Below, in pieces: positions 1 to 6,046 of a DNA stretch of 6,533 bases. Under the pieces are notes generated by a model that did no database searches, was not told the DNA's origin, and worked only from the letters and a program-made list of their open reading frames with translations. Position numbers and translations under genes: made by a program. Every line of letters starts with the position of its first letter. Position 1 is the stretch's first letter. The stretch is from an uncultured Porphyromonadaceae bacterium (GTDB taxonomy: Bacteria; Bacteroidota; Bacteroidia; Bacteroidales; Muribaculaceae), in the NCBI GenBank assembly GCA_905193995.1, contig CAJJQT010000115.1, forward strand, positions 1 to 6,533, written 5' to 3'.

Positions 1-20
1 CTGCGTAATTCTACTCAATT

Positions 21-791
21 TTATGGGAGGCGGAAGAGGCGGCGGGCGTTGGCGGGGGTGATGCGGTCGATGTCGGCGACGGAGAGGCCGAGGGTATCGG
101 CGACGAAGGCGGCGATGTATGGCAGGAACGCACTTTCGTTGCGGCGTCCGCGCCTGGGAACGGGCGCCAGATATGGTGAGTCGGTCTCGAGCAGCAGGCG
201 GTCGGGGCCGATTACGGGGAGCACCTCGCGCAGCCGCGAATTCTTGAAAGTGACTATGCCGTTGATGCCGAAGTAGTAGTCGCCCAGGCGGCGGATCGCG
301 GCGACATCGTCGGCCGTGCCGCCGAAGCTGTGGAACACGGCGGGCACACCCGGATGGCGGCCGAGCACTTCGAGCGTCTCGGCGAGGCCTTCGCGGCAGT
401 GGATGATCAGCGGCAACCCCATTTCGGCGGCTTTTGCTGCCTGGCGGTCAAAGACCTCGATCTGCTCGGCGCGGTAGATGCGGTCCCAGTAGAGGTCGAT
501 ACCAACTTCGCCTACGGCTACGTAACCGGCATCGGGCGTGATGCGGCTCATGATGTCATCAAGAGCGTTTTCCCAGCCGGGGCCGACCTCGGTCGGATGC
601 AGCCCCATGGCCCGGAATATCTGCCCCGGATACTGCGCGGCGAGGGCTTCGAGCGAGCCGACCGACGAGGCGTCGACATTCGGAAATATCATCTGCAACA
701 CTCCGGCGGCCAAAGCTCGGCCAACGGCTGCCGATCCGCCGCCGTCGGTGTCAAATTCAGGTAGATAGAGGTGTGTATGCGTGTCGATCAT
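21..791 (-). CDS. tatD: TatD-family metal-dependent hydrolase (256 aa)
   Basis: A complete TatD-type amidohydrolase-fold protein, predicted to be a cytoplasmic metal-dependent DNase or related hydrolase. The metal-site signatures are all visible: HTH at residues 5-7 (H5, H7), GLHP with H65, GEVGID with E95, IIHC with H131, FHSFGG with H154, and ETDSPYL with D204. At 256 aa the length is normal for the family. Its start codon overlaps the stop of the upstream prenyl synthase gene as ATGA (788-791), which points to translational coupling and a shared promoter at about 1774-1781. Family members include 3'-5' exonucleases and D-aminoacyl-tRNA deacylase-like enzymes, so the exact substrate cannot be read from sequence. 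Bacteroidetes often carry more than one TatD paralog, so the symbol is a family name rather than proof of orthology to E. coli TatD. Confidence 0.93.
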   Translation of the reverse strand: MIDTHTHLYLPEFDTDGGGSAAVGRALAAGVLQMIFPNVDASSVGSLEALAAQYPGQIFRAMGLHPTEVGPGWENALDDIMSRITPDAGYVAVGEVGIDLYWDRIYRAEQIEVFDRQAAKAAEMGLPLIIHCREGLAETLEVLGRHPGVPAVFHSFGGTADDVAAIRRLGDYYFGINGIVTFKNSRLREVLPVIGPDRLLLETDSPYLAPVPRRGRRNESAFLPYIAAFVADTLGLSVADIDRITPANARRLFRLP

Positions 792-1753
792 CGTACGCGG
801 CGCGACTGTGAGTGGGCCAGGTCCTCGAACCAGCGCCGTGTGGCAGCATCCATCCCGACGGAGTCGAGCGCGGCGAGGGCCTCGTCGATGTAGCGGTCGA
901 TAAGCCGGTCGCAGCGTTCCGACAGATGCAGGCGGTCGTAGAGCGCGCGGACTACAGCCACGCGTCGGTTGCCGGGCTCTATGGCGAAGGCCTCGGCCAG
1001 GCGGTCGTGCGACTCGTGGTCGGCGATGACGTAGAACCAGGTCCGCTTGCCGGTGATGATATCGTTGCCGATGGCCTTGCCGAACACAGCCTTGTCGCCG
1101 TAGATGTCGAGCCAGTCGTCGCGCAGCTGGAAGGCGAGCCCGAGTTTCATGCCGAACTGATAGAAAGCCTCGCGCACTTCATCCGACGCACCGGCCATGG
1201 CCGCGCCTATCTTGCAGGCCCCGCCGAGAAGTACGGAGGTCTTTAGGCAGATCATGTGCAGGTATGCCTTCTCGGAGACTGTGGCACGGTTCTCGAACTC
1301 GATGTCGTACTGCTGGCCTTCATAGACGAGCATGGCAGTGGCGTTGAAGATGTCGAGAATGTCGGCTGTTCGGTCGCCGGCGCCGAGCATCATCATCTGC
1401 GTGGCCATGGTGAGCAGTGCGTCGCCCGAGAGGATGGCGCGTCGCTCGTCCCAGCGGCGGTATACGGTCAGTTTGCCGCGGCGGCGTGGCGAGCGGTCCA
1501 TCACATCGTCGTGGATAAGTGTGAAGTTGTGGAACATCTCGATGCCGGCTGCCTGGTTGACGACGGCTTCGGGTTCCAGTCCCAGGGCCGAGGCTGCAGC
1601 CATTGTCAGGACGGGACGCAGGCGCTTGCCGCCTCCCTCGAGGGTATATTCGATCGGTTTGTAAAGCCCGGCTGGCGAGGCCGATCCGCGGGGATACTCG
1701 ACCGCGGCGAGACGGTCGTTGATGATCTTGATCAGTTCGGTAGTGTTTTTCAT
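788..1753 (-). CDS. ispA: Short-chain polyprenyl (farnesyl/geranylgeranyl) diphosphate synthase, 321 aa
   Basis: An isoprenyl diphosphate synthase that condenses isopentenyl diphosphate with allylic diphosphates in the cytoplasm, feeding quinone and undecaprenyl lipid synthesis. Visible motifs are GGGKRLRP (residues 40-47), the first Asp-rich motif DDVMD (82-86) followed by RRRGK, KT (171-172), FQLRDDWLD with the second Asp-rich motif at 212-216, and the late GNDIITGK (229-236). Phe77 lies five residues before the first Asp-rich motif; a bulky residue there usually limits products to C15-C20, whereas long-chain IspB-type enzymes carry a small residue. The open frame extends to 1825, but I start it at the ATG at 1751-1753: upstream Mets would place the -7 promoter element (1774-1781) inside the gene, and homology begins at MKNTTEL. 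It is followed by tatD through an ATGA overlap. C15 versus C20 specificity is inferred only. Confidence 0.92.
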   Translation of the reverse strand: MKNTTELIKIINDRLAAVEYPRGSASPAGLYKPIEYTLEGGGKRLRPVLTMAAASALGLEPEAVVNQAAGIEMFHNFTLIHDDVMDRSPRRRGKLTVYRRWDERRAILSGDALLTMATQMMMLGAGDRTADILDIFNATAMLVYEGQQYDIEFENRATVSEKAYLHMICLKTSVLLGGACKIGAAMAGASDEVREAFYQFGMKLGLAFQLRDDWLDIYGDKAVFGKAIGNDIITGKRTWFYVIADHESHDRLAEAFAIEPGNRRVAVVRALYDRLHLSERCDRLIDRYIDEALAALDSVGMDAATRRWFEDLAHSQSRRVR

Positions 1754-1773
1754 TCCGATGTGTTTATGCTTGG

Positions 1774-1781
1774 CAAAGATA
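1774..1781 (-). promoter_or_regulatory. Bacteroidetes -7 promoter element for ispA-tatD
   Basis: On the minus strand this reads TATCTTTG, a perfect match to the Bacteroidetes primary-sigma -7 consensus TAnnTTTG. It ends 20 nt before the chosen ispA ATG, so the leader would be very short. I find no convincing TTTG -33 element 19-21 bp further upstream. It is one arm of the inverted repeat at 1773-1812. Confidence 0.7.
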
Positions 1782-1803
1782 GCCATTTTTCGTGATATTT
1801 TGC

Positions 1804-1811
1804 TATCTTTG
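1804..1811 (+). promoter_or_regulatory. Bacteroidetes -7 promoter element for the phosphoethanolamine transferase gene
   Basis: TATCTTTG on the plus strand matches the TAnnTTTG consensus exactly and lies 30 nt before the ATG at 1842. This position argues against the longer open frame that begins at 1719, since codons before 1842 would lie upstream of or around the transcription start. No clear -33 TTTG is seen. It faces the ispA element head to head, only 22 bp apart. Confidence 0.7.
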
Positions 1812-1841
1812 CGCATTATTTGCACATTAGTCCGACAAAAT

Positions 1842-3650
1842 ATGATCTATTTGCTATATCTGCTTGCTGCTTTGGTCCTGGCCGGACTGAGCCTGGCGTT
1901 TTTCCGATCGGTCAACCACGGTCTCTCGGTCCGCTCCATGCATCAGCAGACGACGCGCTTCGCCATCGGCTCGCTGATAGCTGTCGGGCCGGTAGCCCTC
2001 GCCGGTCAGTTGCCGGGGGCCTGGGGCTGGCCGCTGTGGCTGGCCGCCGCGGCCGCTGTGGCCTGGGGCGTGACCTATCCGCTGCTTTACCATCTGACAC
2101 ACCGCACAGTGTCGGCCGACTATGACAACCACATCGACATAGCCTGCGGCCTATATTTCTTCGGCTTGCTCTCGGCCCTGTGCGTGACGGCGGCCTCGGC
2201 ACCGCCGGCTTTGGGCATCGCGGCAGCGGCGCTCGCCGCTCTGACCGAATTCGCACTGCTGGCTGTGGCGATGGTGCAGATCATCTATTATTTTATGTAC
2301 GGCATGTGCGTCGACACCAACGGTGTGCAGATTCTGCGCCAGACCAATGTCAACGAGATCATCGAATTCTCGCGCTCATATCCCCGGTGGGCTACTGTGG
2401 GTGCCTTGCTCGGCATCTCCGCGCTGGCCGCGCTGTGCTTCGCCGTCAATTTCGTGTGGGCGCCTGTCGCCGGCCTGCCTGCTTGGGCGACAGCGGTCGA
2501 ATGCGCTGCGGCGGTCGGCATCGGTGCATTCATCTTCGCCGGCCGGCGCTCGCCGATTGCCCGCAGCGGCGTGGTCGACCTGTGGCGCACGGTCAGCGAC
2601 TACCGGCGCCGCATCGGCATATACCGTGAGGCCTCCGGGCGCCGCAATGCCACTCTGACAGTCGAAAAACTCGGCGAACCCTACGACGGCCCGGCCACTT
2701 ACGTTATGGTTATCGGCGAGAGCGCCACCCGCGATTATATGTCGGCCTTCGCCGATGTTGACCGCGAGACGACGCCCTGGCTCTCGGCACGCGCCGCTGC
2801 CGATCCGGAACATTTTCTCATCTTTCCGAATGCCTATTCGTCGCAGATGTACACCGTGGCCACGCTCGAGAAGGCGCTCACCGAAAGCAACCAGTACGGC
2901 GCCCCGGCGTTCAACAGCGCCTGCTCCATAATCGACATGGCCCGCAAGGCCGGCTTCCGCATCCACTGGTACAGCAACCAGGGCCACCTCGGCGCCTTCG
3001 ATACACCGGTGACGGTCGTGGCCGAGACGTCCGACGTAGCGCGCTGGACCGCCGAGGAACTCAGCAAGGTGCCCTATGACATGACCCTGCTCGATTTTCT
3101 CGACGAGGTCGATCCCGGGGCCGACAACCTGATCGTGATTCATCTAAAAGGCAGTCATTTCAACTTCCAGAACCGCTATCCCGCTTCCGAGGCCGTGTGG
3201 GAAGGAACGGACAATCCCACCTGCTACAAGAACTCGATACGCTACACCGACCGTCTGCTGCAGGCCCTCCATGAGCGCTGCTTGCGCGACTTCAACCTCA
3301 AGGCCATGGTCTATTTCTCCGACCACGGCTGCATACCCACGGCCCGGCGTGCACCCGGCTTCAGCGACTTCCAGATGGTGCGCATTCCGCTCTTTGTCTG
3401 GCTCGGCGATGACTATGCCCGGCGCCATCCCGTGCCTTTCCGTGCGCTGCACGACAACCGCGGCCGCTGCTTCACCAACGACCTTGTGTACGATCTGATG
3501 TGTGGACTGATGGACCTGCGGTCGGAGCATTTCGATCCGTCGCAGTCGATCGCGTCGCCCGACTACCGCTTCGACCGCGAATCGCTCGCGACGCTTGACG
3601 GCGCAGTGCCGCTCGTCGACGATCCGTGCCCGCGCGGATGGTCAGAATGA
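1842..3650 (+). CDS. Phosphoethanolamine transferase, EptA/CptA/Mcr superfamily (602 aa)
   Basis: An inner-membrane enzyme predicted to move phosphoethanolamine from phosphatidylethanolamine onto lipid A or LPS core sugar at the periplasmic face. The N-terminal ~235 residues hold about six or seven hydrophobic spans (near 2-21, 40-58, 63-84, 99-119, 123-153, 184-207, 215-233). A periplasmic alkaline-phosphatase/sulfatase-fold domain follows. Seen there are VIGES with metal ligand E293, a YT at 337-338 in the nucleophile position, WYSNQ (376-380), HLKGSH (H434, H439), an RYP and YKNSI-RYTD stretch, and SDHG with D494 and H495; all expected catalytic ligands are present. The usual Glu after SDHG is Cys here. 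The frame is open from 1719, but ATG 1842 is chosen because the promoter is at 1804-1811 and the first membrane span begins there. There is no obvious Shine-Dalgarno. Lipid A versus core versus glycan target is undetermined; I therefore give no symbol. Confidence 0.88.
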   Translation: MIYLLYLLAALVLAGLSLAFFRSVNHGLSVRSMHQQTTRFAIGSLIAVGPVALAGQLPGAWGWPLWLAAAAAVAWGVTYPLLYHLTHRTVSADYDNHIDIACGLYFFGLLSALCVTAASAPPALGIAAAALAALTEFALLAVAMVQIIYYFMYGMCVDTNGVQILRQTNVNEIIEFSRSYPRWATVGALLGISALAALCFAVNFVWAPVAGLPAWATAVECAAAVGIGAFIFAGRRSPIARSGVVDLWRTVSDYRRRIGIYREASGRRNATLTVEKLGEPYDGPATYVMVIGESATRDYMSAFADVDRETTPWLSARAAADPEHFLIFPNAYSSQMYTVATLEKALTESNQYGAPAFNSACSIIDMARKAGFRIHWYSNQGHLGAFDTPVTVVAETSDVARWTAEELSKVPYDMTLLDFLDEVDPGADNLIVIHLKGSHFNFQNRYPASEAVWEGTDNPTCYKNSIRYTDRLLQALHERCLRDFNLKAMVYFSDHGCIPTARRAPGFSDFQMVRIPLFVWLGDDYARRHPVPFRALHDNRGRCFTNDLVYDLMCGLMDLRSEHFDPSQSIASPDYRFDRESLATLDGAVPLVDDPCPRGWSE

Positions 3651-4202
3651 AATGCCCAGGCGCACCATGGCCACGTTGAGCGCGGGATAGTGGGTGACGG
3701 CCTCGCCCGAGGTCACGTCGCCGCGTCCGACATAGGTGTATCCGGCCAGAATGTAGCTGCGGAACTTGCGGCCCCGCGCCAGGTTGATGCCAACGCCGAC
3801 CGATGCGTAGGCACCCGTGCCTGTGGCGTTGTCGGGCAGGTAGTTGAGCGCCATTCCACCGCGGACATCAAGGAAGAGCAGCTTCACCCGGCGCGAAAAG
3901 TCAGTGCGCAGTATGGCGAAAATCGGGTAGGTGCGGCATGAGTTGCTGATCATGATGTTGGCACCGGCTCCTATGCCTGCAAAAGTGAATATGCCCTGCC
4001 GGATACCGAATGATGCGTTGATGTCGATCGACGACATGTCGTTGGCGCTCAGATCAATCGAACTGCCGGCTTCGGCGCCCCAGGTAAATGTCAGGCGTGC
4101 GTCATCGTCGCCGCGCACGGCCGCCGAGTCGGGCGGCTGACTTCCGGCGAACATCAGCGCCGGTACGAATGCCAGCGCGGCGGTCAGCAACAGGCGTCTC
4201 AT
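3642..4202 (-). CDS. Small secreted/outer-membrane beta-barrel-like protein, unknown function (186 aa)
   Basis: I do not recognise a specific family. The first ~20 residues form a Sec signal peptide (MRRLLL, then a hydrophobic stretch ending near MFAG). The mature part is rich in alternating hydrophobic/polar segments with many Gly and aromatic residues, such as LTFTWGAEAG, GIFTFAGIGAGAN, LLFLDVRGGMAL, AYASVGVGINLA and SYILAGYTYVG. It ends in VRLGISF with a terminal Phe, the usual outer-membrane barrel C-terminus recognised by BamA. At ~165 mature residues it could form an 8-stranded barrel of the OmpA/OmpW/porin-like 'outer membrane beta-barrel domain' type common in Bacteroidales. Its ATG overlaps the prmA stop as ATGA (4199-4202), so it is probably translationally coupled to prmA. 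Its 3' end overlaps the convergent transferase gene by 9 bp. There is no lipobox Cys after the signal peptide. Confidence 0.8.
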   Translation of the reverse strand: MRRLLLTAALAFVPALMFAGSQPPDSAAVRGDDDARLTFTWGAEAGSSIDLSANDMSSIDINASFGIRQGIFTFAGIGAGANIMISNSCRTYPIFAILRTDFSRRVKLLFLDVRGGMALNYLPDNATGTGAYASVGVGINLARGRKFRSYILAGYTYVGRGDVTSGEAVTHYPALNVAMVRLGISF

Positions 4203-5056
4203 ATTCGGGTGAGTTTCAGACAGGTCCAGCGGTCAAGCTCCGTCCACGAGTCTACTTTCAGCCCGGCCGCCCCGGCCGCCCCGGCCGCCCCGGCCGCTAC
4301 GGGGGTGTCGTCGGTATAGAATCCGCTCAGCAGCATCGTGCCTCCCCGGCGCAAGCGCGCGGCGTATGCGGCGATGTCGGCCGTGATGACATTGCGGTTG
4401 ATGTTGGCTATGAATACGTCGCACTCCGGCACACCTGCCAGCGCCGAGGCGTCGCCCAGGATGAGCGTGATTTCCGGATGGCCGTTCAGCGCCACATTCT
4501 CGCGGGCATTGGCGTAGGCGAATTCGTCGATTTCGATACCCGTTACGGGCGATGCGCCGCGCATTGCGGCCAACAGGGCCAGGATGGCCGTGCCCGTGCC
4601 CATGTCGATGACGGCCTTGCCTTCGAGGTCCATGTCGAGCAGCGCCGTCAGTATCTGCGACGTCGTGGCGTGGTGGCCCGTGCCGAAGGCCATCTTAGGG
4701 TCGATCACTATGTCGTACTGAGCCTTGGGCACGTCAGTATGGAACGAGCTGTGAACCACACAGCGGTCAGCCACGATGATCGGCCGGAAATAGTTCTTCT
4801 CCCATTCCTCGTTCCAGTCGCGCCCTTCGACCTTCGTGTGCCTGACCGTCAGGCGGCAGTCGTAGGGGAAGTCGGCTACGACGCCGTCGACAGCCGCGCT
4901 GTCAAACGCGCCGACAGCGATATAAGCCGTCAGACCCTCGCCGTCAGGTACAAAACTCTCGTAGCCGACATCGCCAAGCATGCCGGCCAGCAGATCGGTG
5001 GCGTCCTCACCCGCGTACGGCTCCATGTCGAGCCGAGTCTCTATGTAATCGTTCAT
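4199..5056 (-). CDS. prmA: Ribosomal protein L11 methyltransferase (285 aa)
   Basis: An SAM-dependent methyltransferase of the PrmA family, which trimethylates lysines and the N-terminus of ribosomal protein L11 in the cytoplasm. The N-terminal substrate-recognition domain contains DWNEEWEKNYFRP (80-92). The catalytic domain carries IDPKMAFGTGHHATT (118-132), the SAM-binding motif DMGTGT (151-156; more often D-x-G-C-G-S/T), GIEID (173-177) and ANINRN (217-222). Length is typical. Residues 254-265 are an (AAG)4 tract encoded by a perfect 9-bp repeat, in what should be the loop or helix before the last beta strand. Start support: an AGAGGA ribosome-binding sequence (5062-5067, minus strand) lies 5 nt before the ATG, and a TACCTTTG -7 element lies at 5083-5090. 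It is followed by the barrel gene through an ATGA overlap. Confidence 0.95.
   Translation of the reverse strand: MNDYIETRLDMEPYAGEDATDLLAGMLGDVGYESFVPDGEGLTAYIAVGAFDSAAVDGVVADFPYDCRLTVRHTKVEGRDWNEEWEKNYFRPIIVADRCVVHSSFHTDVPKAQYDIVIDPKMAFGTGHHATTSQILTALLDMDLEGKAVIDMGTGTAILALLAAMRGASPVTGIEIDEFAYANARENVALNGHPEITLILGDASALAGVPECDVFIANINRNVITADIAAYAARLRRGGTMLLSGFYTDDTPVAAGAAGAAGAAGLKVDSWTELDRWTCLKLTRI
4262..4297. repeat. Perfect 4 x 9-bp tandem repeat inside prmA
   Basis: Four exact copies of CCCGGCCGC (plus strand) at 4262-4270, 4271-4279, 4280-4288 and 4289-4297. On the coding strand each copy encodes Ala-Ala-Gly. Because the unit is a multiple of three, copy-number change would alter protein length without a frameshift. 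Confidence 0.95.
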
Positions 5057-5061
5057 AGCTG

Positions 5062-5090
5062 TCCTCTTTTCCGTATTTCAGGCAAAGGTA
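5062..5090 (-). promoter_or_regulatory. Promoter -7 element and ribosome-binding site for prmA
   Basis: The minus strand reads TACCTTTG at 5083-5090 (TAnnTTTG consensus) and then AGAGGA at 5062-5067, 5 nt before the prmA ATG. A real Shine-Dalgarno-like sequence is unusual compared with the other genes in this window. No clear -33 TTTG is seen upstream. The element gives prmA its own promoter, separate from the four-gene cluster ending at 5131. Confidence 0.65.
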
Positions 5091-5130
5091 GCTATTTTGT
5101 CGCAGTTACGCCTACTTTTTGGCTAAAAAA

Positions 5131-5406
5131 TCAGCGTTCCTTTTTCTTATTGTGGCGCAGCAGCGGCGCCACACGCTGCCACAGCTTAACACCGAGCACC
5201 AGATAGTCGGCATAGTTCAGCATCCCGAGCATCCGGGAGAATGTCGACTTGCTGAAAACGAGATTGCCCCGGCGCACGCGGTTGCCCTCGATAACGATCC
5301 GCTCTTTCTCAAGCTCGATCCGGGCCAGTGTCACGGCACGCTCATACACCAGGCGGTCCATCGTGTAGCCCTGCCACTGAGGGCTGTTGTGCGGTAACTT
5401 CTTCAT
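5131..5406 (-). CDS. Conserved-looking small basic protein, YqjK-like position (91 aa)
   Basis: I do not recognise a named family. The protein is highly charged and basic, with a helical charged stretch at residues 18-45 (ERAVTLARIELEKERIVIEG region, coiled-coil compatible), a middle SKSTFSRMLGMLNYADY segment, and a short amphipathic or weakly hydrophobic segment near 66-83 (ADYLVLGVKLWQRVAPLL) followed by a KKKER tail. It begins 3 nt after the stop of the PF07332-type membrane protein gene (gap 5407-5409), so it is very likely co-transcribed and coupled. Position, size and layout (charged N-terminal helix, then a C-terminal amphipathic helix with a Trp) resemble E. coli YqjK downstream of YqjE. 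This is an analogy of architecture, not a demonstrated homology. It probably sits on the inner face of the membrane. Confidence 0.75.
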   Translation of the reverse strand: MKKLPHNSPQWQGYTMDRLVYERAVTLARIELEKERIVIEGNRVRRGNLVFSKSTFSRMLGMLNYADYLVLGVKLWQRVAPLLRHNKKKER

Positions 5407-5409
5407 GGC

Positions 5410-5763
5410 TTATTGGTTTTGAGGCGGTTTGACAAACAGACGTGTCACAAACCGGGTGATCGGATCGATGAACAGCTTGCGCCGCATGAAAAACAGCACC
5501 GCAAACAGCACCACATAGAACGCCGCCACATACAGAAACGCCGCTATCGGCGCCACGGTCTCGGCCAGCATATGCCCGATGCCGAACGACAGAAACAACA
5601 GCACCATCGAACCCACTATCAGCAGCACCGCGTAAAACGCCACCGCCGAAAGCAGAACGGACGTCTTTTCCGCGGCCGTGAGCCGCGCATAATCGATATT
5701 CAACGTGATCAGACGGCGCAGATTGTCAAACATTGCCGCCAAAGGCTGCTTCTCTTCACTCAT
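5410..5763 (-). CDS. Two-span inner-membrane protein, 'phage holin family' PF07332/YqjE-like (117 aa)
   Basis: A small membrane protein with an amphipathic N-terminal helix (MFDNLRRLITLNIDYARL, about residues 11-28), the AEKTSVLLSA entry into a first membrane span (about 36-60), a second span (about 70-92), and a basic tail starting FMRRKLF. This is the layout of the Putative Actinobacterial Holin-X / YqjE group (PF07332, Phage_holin_3_6), which NCBI names 'phage holin family protein'. Despite that name there is no phage gene nearby, and the chromosomal setting between YtxH-type genes and a 91-aa gene suggests an envelope-maintenance role. The frame starts at ATG 5763; no Shine-Dalgarno is apparent. 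It is separated from the preceding gene by 94 bp containing a large hairpin, so it may be expressed at a different level from the YtxH pair. Confidence 0.82.
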   Translation of the reverse strand: MSEEKQPLAAMFDNLRRLITLNIDYARLTAAEKTSVLLSAVAFYAVLLIVGSMVLLFLSFGIGHMLAETVAPIAAFLYVAAFYVVLFAVLFFMRRKLFIDPITRFVTRLFVKPPQNQ

Positions 5764-5804
5764 TTCGGATAAATAATTGAAAGTGTGATGAATATTGTAA
5801 AATG

Positions 5805-5852
5805 ATGCCGGGCGTGCGGCAGTTCATCGCTTCACTGCCGCCGCGCCGGCAT
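5805..5852 (-). other. Large imperfect hairpin in the intergenic gap of the small-protein cluster
   Basis: Arms 5805-5822 and 5835-5852 are reverse complements at 14 of 18 positions: seven outer pairs (ATGCCGG/CCGGCAT), a 4-nt internal mismatch, and seven inner pairs (GCGGCAG/CTGCCGC), around a 12-nt loop. It starts 5 nt after the stop of the second YtxH gene. On the minus strand it is followed by ATTTTAC rather than a clean U-run, so it could be a weak terminator, attenuator or RNA-stability element. Confidence 0.65.
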
Positions 5853-5857
5853 ACATC

Positions 5858-6046
5858 TTAGTTTTCTTCGATCTGGCTGGCGATCATCTCGACGAAATCA
5901 TCGACCTGATCATCAGCAATGATACCCTTCTTTACCAGCATCTCCTTGATGCGGCGGCGCACCTCCTCGCCCTTGTCGGTCGTGACGAGCGCCGTAGCGG
6001 CTGCTCCAACGGCAGCGCCGGTCAGGAACAGTAGCAGACCTTTCAT
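5858..6046 (-). CDS. YtxH-like single-span small protein, second paralog (62 aa)
   Basis: A short protein with an N-terminal Gly/Ala-rich hydrophobic segment (MKGLLLFLTGAAVGAAATAL, residues 1-20), a TTDKGEEVRRRIKE basic/acidic helix, and an acidic C-terminal helix (DDQVDDFVEMIASQIEEN). This is the YtxH/gas-vesicle-like layout: one membrane anchor with a GxxxG-type face, then a charged cytoplasmic helix. The usual P-x-S/T-G block after the anchor appears here as TTDKGEEVRRRI. Its ATG overlaps the stop of the preceding YtxH gene as ATGA (6043-6046). The N-terminus (MKGL, GAAVGAA) and overall plan match that neighbour, so the two probably arose by tandem duplication. Function is unknown; YtxH members are linked to general stress in Firmicutes. 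Confidence 0.8.
   Translation of the reverse strand: MKGLLLFLTGAAVGAAATALVTTDKGEEVRRRIKEMLVKKGIIADDQVDDFVEMIASQIEEN

Larger units (their letters stand above)
1773..1812. repeat. Perfect 11-bp inverted repeat spanning both divergent -7 elements
   Basis: GCAAAGATAGC (1773-1783) is repeated as its exact reverse complement GCTATCTTTGC (1802-1812), separated by an 18-bp AT-rich spacer. Part of the symmetry comes from two TAnnTTTG boxes facing each other, but the free 'nn' positions (TC in both) and the flanking GC/GC bases also match. It could be a pair of overlapping promoters or a regulator binding site. Confidence 0.75.

Noticed and set aside
812..1795. Two plus-strand frames (812-1246 and 1256-1795) opposite the prenyl synthase
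   Set aside because: Antisense shadows of a well-supported gene; no promoter, no family motif.
1719..1841. N-terminal extension of the transferase frame by 41 codons
   Set aside because: It would begin upstream of the -7 element at 1804-1811 and inside the ispA 5' end; the natural first membrane span begins at the ATG at 1842.
2376..3143. A 255-codon minus-strand frame inside the phosphoethanolamine transferase gene
   Set aside because: The opposite strand holds a full enzyme with all catalytic motifs; this frame shows no domain character and is a GC-driven shadow.
5116..5130. A TTTTT-GGCT-AAAAA dyad right after the 91-aa gene, considered as a terminator
   Set aside because: The stem is A/T only with no GC-rich part, too weak to call an intrinsic terminator; simple A/T tracts explain it.
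4088..5206. A 372-codon open frame on the plus strand, antisense to prmA
   Set aside because: It lies almost wholly opposite a clear PrmA, has low-complexity composition (a GRP repeat caused by the 9-bp tandem repeat) and no recognisable motif. High GC content makes long antisense frames common here.
5410..5763. Phage holin implying a prophage remnant
   Set aside because: No endolysin, structural, integrase or attachment sequences are present; PF07332-type proteins are ordinary chromosomal envelope proteins.
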